NCBI GenBank assembly: GCA_002361625.1
Contig: DETL01000016.1
Span: 34,673-79,590, forward strand
DNA length: 44,918 nucleotides
Source: Bacteroidales bacterium UBA3289
Lineage (GTDB): Bacteria; Bacteroidota; Bacteroidia; Bacteroidales; UBA932
Direction: 5' to 3'
In this document: in pieces, positions 24,065-33,452 of the stretch
How positions within the stretch are numbered: the stretch's first letter is position 1
Layout of the letters: every line of letters starts with the position of its first letter
Made by a program: the position numbers and the translations under genes
Notes under the pieces: generated by a model
Told to the model about the DNA's origin: nothing
Database searches by the model: none
What the model saw: the letters and a program-made list of their open reading frames with translations, nothing else

Positions 24065-26246
24065 TTTTCTTACGTCCTGCTTTCAGGGCGCCCTTCCGGG
24101 GTGCCCGGCCGGACTTTCGCGGCCGGTTGGGCATCGGGGCATCGGTGAGGGATTCGATGTATTCGTCCTCCGAAGGGGCGGGCTCGTTTTCGTGCTCGGG
24201 CTCAACCAGTTCGTAGTCAAGCAGTTTCTGCTCCAGGTTAGTACCCTTGACACGGATGCGGAGCGGATCGCCGAGCTGGATGACCTTGTGATGACGGCGG
24301 CCGACGGCGCGGTAGTGCTCCTCGTCGAAATCGTAGAATTCGGACTTGATGGTGCGGTAGGGAATCATACCCTCGATCTTTGTGGGCTCGATCTCCACGT
24401 AGATGCCCCACTGGGTGACGCCGGAAACGTGACCGTCGAACTCCTGGCCCACCTTGTCCTCCATGAACTCCACGAGCTTGTACTTGATGCTCTCCCTTTC
24501 GGCTTCAGCGGCAACCACTTCCCGCTCGGAGGCATGTTTGCACTGGGCCGAGTAGTAGTCCAGCGACTGGGACTCCGCCCCGGCCAGGTACATGGCGAGA
24601 AGCCGATGGACCATCAGGTCCGGATAGCGGCGGATCGGGGAGGTGAAATGCGTATAGAACTTGAAGGCCAGGCCGTAGTGGCCGATGTTGTCGGTACTGT
24701 AGCAGGCCTTGGCCATGGACCGGAGGGCGAGGATCTGGATGGCGCCCAGTTCCGGCTTGTCCTTCGCATCCACCATCAGGCCGTTCAGGGCATCGGCGAT
24801 GTCCTTGCCGGAGCCGATGGGCCCCATCTTGTAGCCGAAGTTGCCGGCGAACTCCCTCAGGCCGGTGATCTTCTCCAGGTTGGGCTCGTCATGGACCCGG
24901 TACACGAAGGTCTTGGGATTCTTGACAGCTTTGCCGCCCATCTTGCCGTCCGAGGCGATGAACTCGGCGACATTCTTGTTCGCCAGGAGCATAAACTCTT
25001 CAATCAGCCAGTTGGCCTCCTTGGAATACTTCTGGTGCACGGACACCGGCTTGCCGTATTCGTCAATTTCCACCTTCATTTCGGGACGCTCGAAGTTCAC
25101 AGCGCCGGCAGCGAAACGCTTTTTGCGGAGCTTCAGGGCTATCTTATTGAGGATCAGTACCGCTTCCTTCACGTCATCCGGAACGATGCCGCATTCGGTT
25201 CCTTCACCGAACTGCGTCTTCATGGCGTTGTCCCCGGCCTCGATGATGGCCTGGGCGCCCTCGTAGGCGAAGCGGTAGTCGGATTTGATGACCGTCCGGC
25301 CGAACCAGGGATTGATGACCTTCGCGAGCGGGGTGACCTCGAACACGGCGGAGAAGGTGAGCTTCTCCTCGTTCGGACGCAAGGAGCACAGTTTGTTGGA
25401 GAGTTTCTCCGGCAGCATGGGCACGGTCCGGTCCACCAGATAAACGGATGTCCCGCGGGCCTGGGCCTCCACGTCCACCGGAGTTCCCGGCTTGACGTAG
25501 TAGGAAACGTCGGCGATATGGACGCCCACCTCGTAGTTACCGTTGTCCAGCTTGCGGAAGGACAGGGCGTCGTCGAAGTCCTTCGCATCGGCCGGGTCGA
25601 TGGTGAAGGTCAGGACCTTGCGGAAGTCCTTGCGGCCGGCGCGGTCCTTGTCGGTGATTTCCTCGGAAATCCCGTCGGCAGCGTTCTCCACGGCCTTTTC
25701 GAACTTGTAGGGAAGGCCGAACTCGGCGAGGATCGCGTGCATCTCGGTATTGTTCTCGCCCGGCATGCCCAGTACGTCCACGACATGCCCGTGGGGCCCG
25801 CTCTCACCGCGCTCCCAGCCATCCACGACGGCGGCGACTTTCATGCCGCGGACACCGCCTTCCGGGATGGGGACGGAGATATCGTACGGCATGGTCTTGG
25901 AGGACATGAGCACCCAGGCACGCTGGCCGACGATGTGGAGGATCCCCACAAAAGGCTTCTTCGAGCGCTCTATGACGGCGATGATCTCGCCGCTGCGCCG
26001 CTTGGCGTTTCCAACCCTTTCCTGGGTGACGGCCACCCGGACAGTATCCCCGTGCAGGGCGCCGCGGGTCTTGGACGCCTTGACATACACGTCTTCTTCC
26101 TGTCCCTCGATCCTGACGAACACGAATCCTTCCCGGGACATCATGGCCGTTCCCTCGTACTCGGGAACGATCCGGACTTTCTTCTTCTTTCTTCCGCCGC
26201 CGGCCTCGGGGCCGCGGTTCCGTCCGCTGTTTTTCCTTCTGGACAT
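24057..26246 (-). CDS. rnr: Ribonuclease R
   Basis: Processive 3'-5' exoribonuclease of the RNB family, 729 residues, involved in structured RNA decay. After a basic N-terminal tail (MSRRKNSGRNRG, then KKKKVRI) come cold-shock OB folds, then the RNB domain with ITFTIDPADAKDFDDALSF-type signature (TIDPADAKDFDDA holds the catalytic aspartates), VGVHIADVSYYV and FTSPIRRYPDLMVHRLL. The C-terminal S1 domain has VGQEFDGHVSGVTQWGIYVEIEP and a charged tail. The start at 26246 is preferred over an in-frame ATG at 26420, because that would add 58 unlike residues and run into the GH3 gene. A TATCTTTG promoter box precedes it. Confidence 0.94.
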   Translation of the reverse strand: MSRRKNSGRNRGPEAGGGRKKKKVRIVPEYEGTAMMSREGFVFVRIEGQEEDVYVKASKTRGALHGDTVRVAVTQERVGNAKRRSGEIIAVIERSKKPFVGILHIVGQRAWVLMSSKTMPYDISVPIPEGGVRGMKVAAVVDGWERGESGPHGHVVDVLGMPGENNTEMHAILAEFGLPYKFEKAVENAADGISEEITDKDRAGRKDFRKVLTFTIDPADAKDFDDALSFRKLDNGNYEVGVHIADVSYYVKPGTPVDVEAQARGTSVYLVDRTVPMLPEKLSNKLCSLRPNEEKLTFSAVFEVTPLAKVINPWFGRTVIKSDYRFAYEGAQAIIEAGDNAMKTQFGEGTECGIVPDDVKEAVLILNKIALKLRKKRFAAGAVNFERPEMKVEIDEYGKPVSVHQKYSKEANWLIEEFMLLANKNVAEFIASDGKMGGKAVKNPKTFVYRVHDEPNLEKITGLREFAGNFGYKMGPIGSGKDIADALNGLMVDAKDKPELGAIQILALRSMAKACYSTDNIGHYGLAFKFYTHFTSPIRRYPDLMVHRLLAMYLAGAESQSLDYYSAQCKHASEREVVAAEAERESIKYKLVEFMEDKVGQEFDGHVSGVTQWGIYVEIEPTKIEGMIPYRTIKSEFYDFDEEHYRAVGRRHHKVIQLGDPLRIRVKGTNLEQKLLDYELVEPEHENEPAPSEDEYIESLTDAPMPNRPRKSGRAPRKGALKAGRKKTI

Positions 26247-26267
26247 ACCTTTGCGTTTTATCTGATG

Positions 26268-26275
26268 CAAAGATA
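26268..26275 (-). promoter_or_regulatory. -7 promoter box of rnr
   Basis: The minus strand reads TATCTTTG, an exact TAnnTTTG match, 21 bp before the rnr start at 26246. No clear -33 element is seen. Confidence 0.6.
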
Positions 26276-26305
26276 CTAAAAAACATGCATATCGATTATT
26301 TTCAT

Positions 26306-26313
26306 TAAATTTG
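26306..26313 (+). promoter_or_regulatory. -7 promoter box of the first glycosidase operon
   Basis: TAAATTTG is an exact match to the phylum -7 box, 19 bp before the GH3 ATG. The -33 region is not TTTG-like, which would fit a promoter needing an activator, as is common in glycan-utilisation loci. Confidence 0.6.
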
Positions 26314-26332
26314 TAGGACCGACAATAACACC

Positions 26333-28639
26333 ATGAAACTGCATACCCTCGCCCTGTGTTCCCTGGCTGCCACCATGCTGACGGCCTGCGGCACCAAAAC
26401 CCCTGTGTACAAAGATGCAAGCCGCTCCGCGGAAGAGCGGGCGGACGACCTCATCCAACGGATGACGGTCGATGAGAAACTGGGACAGTTGCTGTGCCCG
26501 CTGGGATGGCCCATGTACGACAAGGTATCGGCCGACAGCGTGACGATCTCCGACAAATACCGCGACTTTATCCAAAACCAGCACGGAGGGATGCTCTGGG
26601 CCGTGTTCCGTGCGGACCCCTGGACCCGGAAGACGCTGGAGAACGGGCTGGATCCCACGCTCGCTGCGAAGGCATATAACGCCCTGCAGCGCTATGCCAT
26701 GGACAGCACCCGGCTGGGCATCCCCATCATCCTCGCCGAAGAGGCGCCGCATGGGCACATGGCTATCGGGACGACGGTGTTTCCGACCTCGATAGGGCTT
26801 GCATCGACCTGGGACACGGAACTGATTGAGAAAGTGGGTGAAACCATCGGCACGGAGCTGCAGGCACAGGGAGCGACGATCGGGTATGGCCCGGTAATCG
26901 ACCTGTCCCGCGAACCGCGCTGGTCCCGCGTGGAGGAAACCTACGGCGAGGACGTGCACCTGACCTCCCAGATGGCCGCAGCCATGGTGCGGGGCACTTC
27001 CTCCAAAGGCGTGATTTCCACCCTGAAGCATTTCGTGGCGTACGGCGTCCCGGAGGGCGGTCACAACGGCAATCCGTCCATCATCGGAGAACGGGACCTG
27101 AAGGAGAATGTCCTGCCTACTTTCAAGGCCGCCATCGACGCAGGTGCCCTCTCGGTAATGACCTCTTACAACTCCCTGGACGGCATCCCGACCACCTGCA
27201 ACAAGGAACTTCTGACCGGCGTCCTGCATGACCAGTGGAACTTCAAGGGATTTGTGGTCAGTGATTTGGAAAGTATCGACGGAATCCAGACCAGCCACCG
27301 GGTGGCCTCTTCCCGTCAGGAAGCCGGCGAAATGGCGCTGGAAGCCGGCGTGGACGTGGACCTCGGGGCCCACTGCTATGCGCAGCTCAAGGAATCCGTG
27401 GAGAGCGGCCGCGTGAGCATGAAAGTGCTGGACCAGGCTGTGAAACGCGTGCTGGTGCGAAAATTCGAGGCCGGACTCTTTGACCATCCGTATGTGGACG
27501 AAACCGCCGCCGCGGGACTCGTCCGCACGCCGGAGCACATCGAAGTGGCCGCGCAGACCGCCCGGGAAGGGGTGATCCTGCTGGAGAACAACGGCATCCT
27601 GCCCCTGAGACGCGACGCACGCATCGCCCTCATCGGCCCCAACGCGGACAGCCAGTATAACCAGCTCGGTGACTACACTGCCCCGCAGGCGGAGGACCAC
27701 GTGGTAACGATGCTGGAAGGCCTCCAGGCCAAGGGGGCCGATGTCCGCTATGTCAAGGGATGCGCCGTCCGCGACACCCGGGACAGCCAGATTGCCCAGG
27801 CCGTCATTGCTACGATGCTTTCCGATGTGGCCGTCGTCGTGGTCGGAGGCTCGTCCGCCCGCGATTTCAAGACCAAGTACATCGACACCGGCGCCGCCGT
27901 CGTGGACGAAAAGTCCGTCTCCGACATGGAGGCCGGGGAAGGCTTCGACCGGGCCTCGCTGGAACTGCTGGGCCTGCAGAATGAGCTTCTGAAGGCCGTC
28001 AAGGCCACGGGCAAGCCGGTGGTGGTGGTCTATGTGGAAGGCCGTCCGCTGGACAAGAACTGGGCTTCGGAAAAGGCCGATGCTCTCCTCACCATGTGGT
28101 ACCCCGGCGGCGAAGGCGGCACTGCCCTGGCCGACGTCCTCTTCGGCGACTACAATCCGGCCGGACGCCTCCCCGTGAGCGTTCCCCGGAACGTGGGCCA
28201 GCTCCCGGTCTATTACAACAAGAAGAATCCCCGCGGACACGACTATGTGGAGATGTCCGCCGATCCGCTTTATCCTTTCGGATACGGACTGAGCTATACC
28301 ACTTTCGAGTACTCCGGACTTACCGTCTCCGGCACCGTTCCCAACGTGGAAGTGACCGTCCAGGTGAAGAATACCGGATCCCGGGACGGTGATGAAGTGG
28401 TCCAGCTCTATGTCATTGACCCGCTGGCCTCCACGGTGCGGCCGCGTAAGCAGCTCCGCGCCTTCGACCGCGTGTTCGTCAAGGCCGGTGAAACCGTTCC
28501 CGTCACCCTGAAGCTCGGATCCGACGCCTTCTCGCTGGTCAATGCCGCCGGTGACACCGTCATCGAGCGCGGCGATTTCATCCTGGAGGTGGGGGCCTCC
28601 TCCCGGGACATCCGCTTAAAAGAAACGATAACTTATTAA
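26333..28639 (+). CDS. Glycoside hydrolase family 3 lipoprotein (beta-glucosidase/xylosidase type)
   Basis: 768-residue exo-glycosidase with a lipoprotein signal (MKLHTLALCSLAATMLTAC, lipobox Cys19), so membrane-anchored. The N-terminal GH3 barrel includes RWSRVEETYGED, KHFVAYGVPEGG (Lys232-His233) and FVVSDLESIDG, where Asp311 is the expected nucleophile. The C-terminal GH3 domain (about 420-640) and a fibronectin III-like end (about 690-768, DEVVQLYV and PRKQLRAF) are present. The KHF-AYG pattern and the three-domain layout are of beta-glucosidase or xylosidase type, not of NagZ-type N-acetylglucosaminidases. It opens a four-gene operon with GH2, GH29 and GH92; the exact linkage is not known. 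Confidence 0.92.
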   Translation: MKLHTLALCSLAATMLTACGTKTPVYKDASRSAEERADDLIQRMTVDEKLGQLLCPLGWPMYDKVSADSVTISDKYRDFIQNQHGGMLWAVFRADPWTRKTLENGLDPTLAAKAYNALQRYAMDSTRLGIPIILAEEAPHGHMAIGTTVFPTSIGLASTWDTELIEKVGETIGTELQAQGATIGYGPVIDLSREPRWSRVEETYGEDVHLTSQMAAAMVRGTSSKGVISTLKHFVAYGVPEGGHNGNPSIIGERDLKENVLPTFKAAIDAGALSVMTSYNSLDGIPTTCNKELLTGVLHDQWNFKGFVVSDLESIDGIQTSHRVASSRQEAGEMALEAGVDVDLGAHCYAQLKESVESGRVSMKVLDQAVKRVLVRKFEAGLFDHPYVDETAAAGLVRTPEHIEVAAQTAREGVILLENNGILPLRRDARIALIGPNADSQYNQLGDYTAPQAEDHVVTMLEGLQAKGADVRYVKGCAVRDTRDSQIAQAVIATMLSDVAVVVVGGSSARDFKTKYIDTGAAVVDEKSVSDMEAGEGFDRASLELLGLQNELLKAVKATGKPVVVVYVEGRPLDKNWASEKADALLTMWYPGGEGGTALADVLFGDYNPAGRLPVSVPRNVGQLPVYYNKKNPRGHDYVEMSADPLYPFGYGLSYTTFEYSGLTVSGTVPNVEVTVQVKNTGSRDGDEVVQLYVIDPLASTVRPRKQLRAFDRVFVKAGETVPVTLKLGSDAFSLVNAAGDTVIERGDFILEVGASSRDIRLKETITY

Positions 28640-28641
28640 CT

Positions 28642-31600
28642 ATGAGATATTTGCCGATACTACTAGGACTCATCCTCTCCGCGGGAGCTGCCGCCCAAAC
28701 CCTGCCGTACTGGCAGGATATGACCGTCACTTCCGTGAATGCCGAAACCCAGCGGACCGAAGCCATCTGGTTCGCGGACCGGGCCGATGCGCTCGCGAAG
28801 GGTTTCCGCGACAGCGAGAACTATGTGAACCTGAACGGGATTTGGGATTTCAAGTATTTCGACGATTACCATGAGATGGAGAGATTCTTTCGCTCCGCTC
28901 AGAATGACAAGACCTGGGACTCGATCGTGGTGCCGGGGAACTGGGAGGTTCAGGGGCACGGCGTAGCCATCTATACCAACCAGCCCTACGAGTTCTGCCC
29001 GCGCGACCCGCAGCCGCCCGTGCTGCCGGAAGTCTTCCCCGCCGCCGTGTATCATCGGACATTCACCGTTCCCGAGGGCTGGAACGGAAGGACCGTTTAC
29101 CTGAATCTCGCCGGCATCAAGTCTGGCGCGTACGTGTATGTGAACGGACAGGAGATCGGCTACTCGGAGGATTCCAAGAACCTGGCCCGGTTCGACATCA
29201 CCCCGGCCCTGAAAGAAGGCAGTAACGATTTGACCCTGAAGGTGTACCGCTACTCCACCGGCTCCTGGCTGGAATGCCAGGATTTCTGGCGCATCAGCGG
29301 CATCGAACGGGAGGTGTACCTTTCCTCCGAGAAGACGCCGGCCCGGTTCGACTTCAGCGTGGTTTCCACCCTGGACCCGACCCTCACCAAGGGTGTTTTC
29401 AGTCTGAAAATGCGTTCACAGCAGCCTGTAGAGGTTTTTTACGAGCTATTGGACCAGAATGGCGAATGCGTCGCGGATGCCGTTTTCGAGTTCAACGGAG
29501 AACTGGTCTCCGTGACCGACACCATTCCGGACGTGCGGAAATGGACCGCCGAGACGCCGGAACTCTACACGCTCCTTCTCCGCGTGGGCGGGGAATACAC
29601 CCGCTTCCATGTGGGTTTCCGCCGGATCGAGATCGCGACCGTCAAGGACGGTGAACGGGATGTCAAGGCCCTTCTCGTCAACGGGCAGCCGGTCAAGTTC
29701 AAAGGCGTGAACATGCACGAGCACAACCCGTACACCGGTCATTACCTGACCCGGGAAAACATCCTGCAGGACCTCCAGCTCATGAAGATGGCCAATATCA
29801 ACGCCATCCGCACCTGCCACTATCCCCAGCCGCGGGAATTCTACGAACTGTGCGACAGTCTGGGTTTCTATGTCTATGACGAGGCCAATATCGAATCCCA
29901 CGGCATGGGCTACAAGCTGGACCGTACCCTCGGGAACAACGCGGCCTGGTATCCGAAACACATCGACCGGATCCTGAACATGTATTACCGCACGGCGAAT
30001 TATCCGTGTGTCACCATCCTCTCCCTGGGCAATGAAGCCGGAAACGGGGTGAACTTCTACGAGGCATACCGCGTCCTGAAAGCCCTCGAGAAGGATGGCC
30101 AGAACCGGCCTGTCTGCTACGAACGCGCTGAGCGGGAATGGAATACCGACATGCTCGTTCCCCAGTATCCCGGTGCCGAATGGTTCGCCCGGATGGGCGA
30201 GAAGGAATCCGGCAGGCCCGTGTGTCCGTCCGAGTATGCCCATGCGATGGGCAATTCCACCGGCTCCCTGGACCTCCAGTGGGAACAAATCTACGCCCAT
30301 ACGCACCTGCAGGGCGCCTTCATCTGGGACTGGGTGGACCAAGGCCTGTATGACGCCGAGAAGGGATGGACCTACGGCGGAGACTACGGCGTGGATGCTC
30401 CTTCCGACGCGAACTTCCTGTGCAACGGGATCGTGAATCCGGACCGAAACCCGCATCCGGGTTATTTCGAGGTCAAACACGTGTACCAGGATATCGCCAT
30501 TACCGGCGTCGCTCCGGAAGAAGGCCGGTTCGCCATCCAGAACCGCTTCTACTTCAAGGACCTGAAAGACTATATCGTACACTGGCGGATTGAAAGGGAC
30601 GGCAAGCCCCTGAAGAAGGGGAAGCTTTCCTTCTCCACCCCGGCGCAGGCCCGTGAGGAGTTCTCCATCAGGCTTCCGAAACGGAAGATGAAAAAGGACG
30701 GCGAATACCGGATCTTCTTCGAGACCGCCGTCGCCAAGGGACTGCCGCTTCTCCCTGCCGGTACCCTGATCGCGGCCGACGAGATCCTCCTGAAAGACAC
30801 GGGAACGAAGAAGGAATTCCGGACCTCCCGCCGGGAAGTCGAAACAGAGGAAAGCGAGGCCGAAATCCGTCTTTCCGCCGGCAGGAGCGAGCTGGTCTTC
30901 GACAAGGTCCGGGGCATCGTAAAGCGCTACGCCTACAAGGGTGTCGATGTCTTCGACCCCGGTTTCGGGTTCCTGCCGAACTTCTGGCGCGGTCCTACCG
31001 ACAATGACTACGGCAACGGCCTGCCTGCCCGGGCCTTTGCATGGAAAGAGGCCTCCCGGACGTTCAACGCGACGACCGAGGTGGACGGCGGCACCATCCG
31101 CGCCACCTACGCCCTGCCGGACAAATGCTCGATGACCGTCTCGTACACGCTTCTGCCGAATGGCCTGTTCAAGGTGGAAACGGCCTTCCAGGGTGCCGAG
31201 AGCAAGAAACCGCTGGACATCCCCCGGATCGGCTTCCGTTTCCGCGTACCGGAGAACGATTTCCAGTACTTCGGCCGCGGACCGGTGGAGAACTACATCG
31301 ACCGCAACAGCGGTACCTTCAAGTCCGTGTTCACGACGACGGCCACCGCTCAGTTCTACCCGTATGTCCGCCCGCAGGAAACCGGTCATCATACGGAGAC
31401 GGAATGGATCGCCACGAAGCACCTGACCATTGTAGCCGATGACACCTTCGAGTTCAACGCCCTGCGCCACAGCGTCGAAGACCTGGACAGCGAAGAGTCC
31501 GGACAGCCCTATCAGTGGAACAACTTCGACACGCCGCCGGTCCATGACGAAGAGCTTGCCGCCCGGCAGCACAAACGCCGCCAGACCCACCTCTGCGACG

Positions 31601-31788
31601 CGCCCGACCGCGATTTCACCGAAATCTGCATCGACGGAGCCGCTTCCGGCGTAGGCGGATACGACAGCTGGGGATCCCGTCCCGAACCGTCCCGCACGGT
31701 CTGGACCTCCGACCACCTGGACTTCGGATTCACGCTGGTTCCCGCCAGGGCCGTCAAACCTGCCAAAGCCATCCGCTATGCGTATTGA
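28642..31788 (+). CDS. Glycoside hydrolase family 2 beta-galactosidase
   Basis: 1048-residue exported beta-galactosidase with a signal peptide (MRYLPILLGLILSAGAAAQ). The LacZ-type layout is complete: jelly-roll with VPGNWEVQGHG, the immunoglobulin-like domains, a TIM barrel with FKGVNMHEHNP, acid/base Glu465 in LSLGNEAGNG, nucleophile Glu531 in CPSEYAHAMGNSTG, and the C-terminal small-chain domain with WRGPTDNDYG and FGRGPVENYIDR. Oddity: residues 81-89 (RFFRSAQND) are encoded by a 28-bp element typical of a dispersed bacterial repeat, sitting in frame in the first domain, just before the conserved VPGNWE. Two bases separate it from GH3. It would release galactose from complex glycans. Confidence 0.94.
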   Translation: MRYLPILLGLILSAGAAAQTLPYWQDMTVTSVNAETQRTEAIWFADRADALAKGFRDSENYVNLNGIWDFKYFDDYHEMERFFRSAQNDKTWDSIVVPGNWEVQGHGVAIYTNQPYEFCPRDPQPPVLPEVFPAAVYHRTFTVPEGWNGRTVYLNLAGIKSGAYVYVNGQEIGYSEDSKNLARFDITPALKEGSNDLTLKVYRYSTGSWLECQDFWRISGIEREVYLSSEKTPARFDFSVVSTLDPTLTKGVFSLKMRSQQPVEVFYELLDQNGECVADAVFEFNGELVSVTDTIPDVRKWTAETPELYTLLLRVGGEYTRFHVGFRRIEIATVKDGERDVKALLVNGQPVKFKGVNMHEHNPYTGHYLTRENILQDLQLMKMANINAIRTCHYPQPREFYELCDSLGFYVYDEANIESHGMGYKLDRTLGNNAAWYPKHIDRILNMYYRTANYPCVTILSLGNEAGNGVNFYEAYRVLKALEKDGQNRPVCYERAEREWNTDMLVPQYPGAEWFARMGEKESGRPVCPSEYAHAMGNSTGSLDLQWEQIYAHTHLQGAFIWDWVDQGLYDAEKGWTYGGDYGVDAPSDANFLCNGIVNPDRNPHPGYFEVKHVYQDIAITGVAPEEGRFAIQNRFYFKDLKDYIVHWRIERDGKPLKKGKLSFSTPAQAREEFSIRLPKRKMKKDGEYRIFFETAVAKGLPLLPAGTLIAADEILLKDTGTKKEFRTSRREVETEESEAEIRLSAGRSELVFDKVRGIVKRYAYKGVDVFDPGFGFLPNFWRGPTDNDYGNGLPARAFAWKEASRTFNATTEVDGGTIRATYALPDKCSMTVSYTLLPNGLFKVETAFQGAESKKPLDIPRIGFRFRVPENDFQYFGRGPVENYIDRNSGTFKSVFTTTATAQFYPYVRPQETGHHTETEWIATKHLTIVADDTFEFNALRHSVEDLDSEESGQPYQWNNFDTPPVHDEELAARQHKRRQTHLCDAPDRDFTEICIDGAASGVGGYDSWGSRPEPSRTVWTSDHLDFGFTLVPARAVKPAKAIRYAY
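28881..28908. repeat. Copy of a dispersed palindromic repeat inside the GH2 gene
   Basis: The 28 bases begin GAGATTCTTTCGCTCCGC and end TCAGAATGAC. ATTCT and AGAAT form the outer arms of an imperfect palindrome with a CGCTCCGCTC core. The reverse strand reads GTCATTCTGAGCGGAGCG and so on, a sequence known from interspersed repeats in many bacterial genomes, which when translated give HSERSE or FRSAQND peptides. Only this copy was noticed in the window. Confidence 0.65.
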
Positions 31789-33442
31789 CCGATCCCTCCT
31801 CCTGATCGCGGCCGCCCTTCTGGCGGGCGCCTGTGCCGAAAAGCCTTATGGCCCGGTTCCCTCCCCTGCCCAGCTGGAATGGCAGGAGATGGAAATGAAC
31901 CTGTTCTGCCACTTCGGACCCAACACTTTCACCGGACGGGAATGGGGAGACGGGACGGAGACCGAGGACCTGTTCAACCCCACCGCCCTGGACTGCCGCC
32001 AATGGGCTGCCACCGCCAAGGCCGCCGGCTTCAAGGGCATCATCATCACGGCCAAGCATCACGACGGATTCTGCCTGTGGCCGAATCCCGTCAGTTCGCA
32101 CACCGTCGCCCAGTCCGCCTGGAAGGACGGAAAGGGGGACGTCCTGAAGGAACTGTCCGACGCCTGCCGGGAGTACGGGCTCAAGTTCGGCGTCTATATC
32201 TCGCCGTGGGACCGGAATGATCCGCACTACGGAACGCCGGAATACAACCAGGTGTTTGTCCGCACCCTGGAAAGCGCGCTGGGCGGCACCTACGGACCGG
32301 TGTTCGAGCAGTGGTTCGACGGTGCCTGCGGGGAAGGGCCCAACGGGAAACGGCAGGAATACGACTGGCCGCTTTTCAACGGGACAGTCCTCAAGCTGCA
32401 GCCCCAGGCCGTCATTTTCAGCGACGTAGGCCCGGGCTGCCGCTGGATGGGAAACGAAGCAGGCCGGGCAGGAAGGACCAACTGGAGCCGCCTGGAAACG
32501 GAAGGCTTCGAACCCGGGAAAGCCTCCCCGTCCCTGGACACCCTGAATCAGGGGAACCGGCACGGAAGCCGATGGATCCCCGCCGAGACCGATGTCTCCA
32601 TCCGACCGGGCTGGTTCTGGAAAGCCTCCGAAACACCCCGGCTCAAGTCCCTCCAGCACCTGCTGAGAATCTATTATGAGAGCGTCGGACGCAACTCCCT
32701 CCTGCTCCTCAACGTCCCTCCGGACACAACCGGACGGCTGGACCGGGCGGATTCCACCCGGCTCATGGAATTCCGGAGTGCCCTGGACGCCATTTTCGCC
32801 CGGAATCTCGCCGACAAGGCCCGGATCCGCCGGAAGGGGAACACCTGGACGGTCACCCTCCGGAAAGCCGTTCCCTTCAACCGGCTCGTCCTCCAGGAAG
32901 ACATCACCAAGGGGCAGCGGATCGCAGCTTTCACCGTGGAAGTCCAGAAAGACAACGGCGAATGGGAGCCGGTGGCTTCCGAAACCACCGTCGGTTACAA
33001 ACGGATCGTGCTCCTGCCCGACCGGACGGCCCGCTGCCTCCGGATCCGGGTGGACGAAACCCTCGCCCGGCCGCTCCTGAGCCACATCGCCCTTTTCCAG
33101 GATGACATCTATCAGGAAAAAACCGAAGAGGAAGATCCGGGCACCGTCCACGGGCTTTCCGAGATCCGCTACCTGGACCTCGGGGAAGTGAAGGACGTGC
33201 AAGGATTCCACTATACGCCCGCGGCGAAAGGCCGGGGCGGCGTCATCATCGATTACCGGCTGGAAGCGTCCGAAGACGGGACCCGCTGGACCGTCGTGGA
33301 GGAAGGGATGTTCGACAATATTGTCAACAACCCTGTCCGGAACGAGGTCAGGAAGCCTTTCACGGCCCGGTACCTCAAACTGGTTCCGGTCCGTTCCAGC
33401 AACGGAACGACCTATGGCATCGCCGATTTCGGCATTATCTAA
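31778..33442 (+). CDS. Glycoside hydrolase family 29 alpha-L-fucosidase lipoprotein
   Basis: 554-residue fucosidase with a lipoprotein signal ending LAGAC (Cys19). The GH29 barrel is marked by MNLFCHFGPNTFTGREWGDG, the histidine pair in ITAKHHDGFCLWP, and YISPWDRNDPHYG. The nucleophile Asp181 lies in EQWFDGACGEG, the usual WFDG motif. A middle beta-domain follows, then a C-terminal discoidin-like (F5/8) domain from about 440 (LDLGEVKDVQGFHYTP, TARYLKLVPV). It starts within the last 11 bases of the GH2 gene, so it is coupled to it. It would remove fucose from host-type glycans; the linkage (alpha-1,3/4 or 1,2) is not clear. Confidence 0.92.
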   Translation: MRIDRSLLLIAAALLAGACAEKPYGPVPSPAQLEWQEMEMNLFCHFGPNTFTGREWGDGTETEDLFNPTALDCRQWAATAKAAGFKGIIITAKHHDGFCLWPNPVSSHTVAQSAWKDGKGDVLKELSDACREYGLKFGVYISPWDRNDPHYGTPEYNQVFVRTLESALGGTYGPVFEQWFDGACGEGPNGKRQEYDWPLFNGTVLKLQPQAVIFSDVGPGCRWMGNEAGRAGRTNWSRLETEGFEPGKASPSLDTLNQGNRHGSRWIPAETDVSIRPGWFWKASETPRLKSLQHLLRIYYESVGRNSLLLLNVPPDTTGRLDRADSTRLMEFRSALDAIFARNLADKARIRRKGNTWTVTLRKAVPFNRLVLQEDITKGQRIAAFTVEVQKDNGEWEPVASETTVGYKRIVLLPDRTARCLRIRVDETLARPLLSHIALFQDDIYQEKTEEEDPGTVHGLSEIRYLDLGEVKDVQGFHYTPAAKGRGGVIIDYRLEASEDGTRWTVVEEGMFDNIVNNPVRNEVRKPFTARYLKLVPVRSSNGTTYGIADFGII

Positions 33443-33452
33443 CAGTCCCTGT

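Noticed and set aside
24192..26279. Plus-strand open frame of 695 codons opposite rnr
   Set aside because: The rnr motifs are on the other strand; this frame shows no recognisable family.
26247..26420. N-terminal extension of RNase R to an ATG at 26420
   Set aside because: It would overlap the start of the GH3 gene and its promoter; the added 58 residues do not look like RNase R.
26333..28639. GH3 enzyme as an N-acetylglucosaminidase (NagZ)
   Set aside because: The KHFPGHG-type motif of NagZ is missing; KHFVAYG and the C-terminal fibronectin-like domain point to the beta-glucosidase type.
29446..31716. Minus-strand open frame of 756 codons opposite the GH2 gene
   Set aside because: Shadow of the high-GC GH2 gene; no domain pattern and composition typical of antisense frames.
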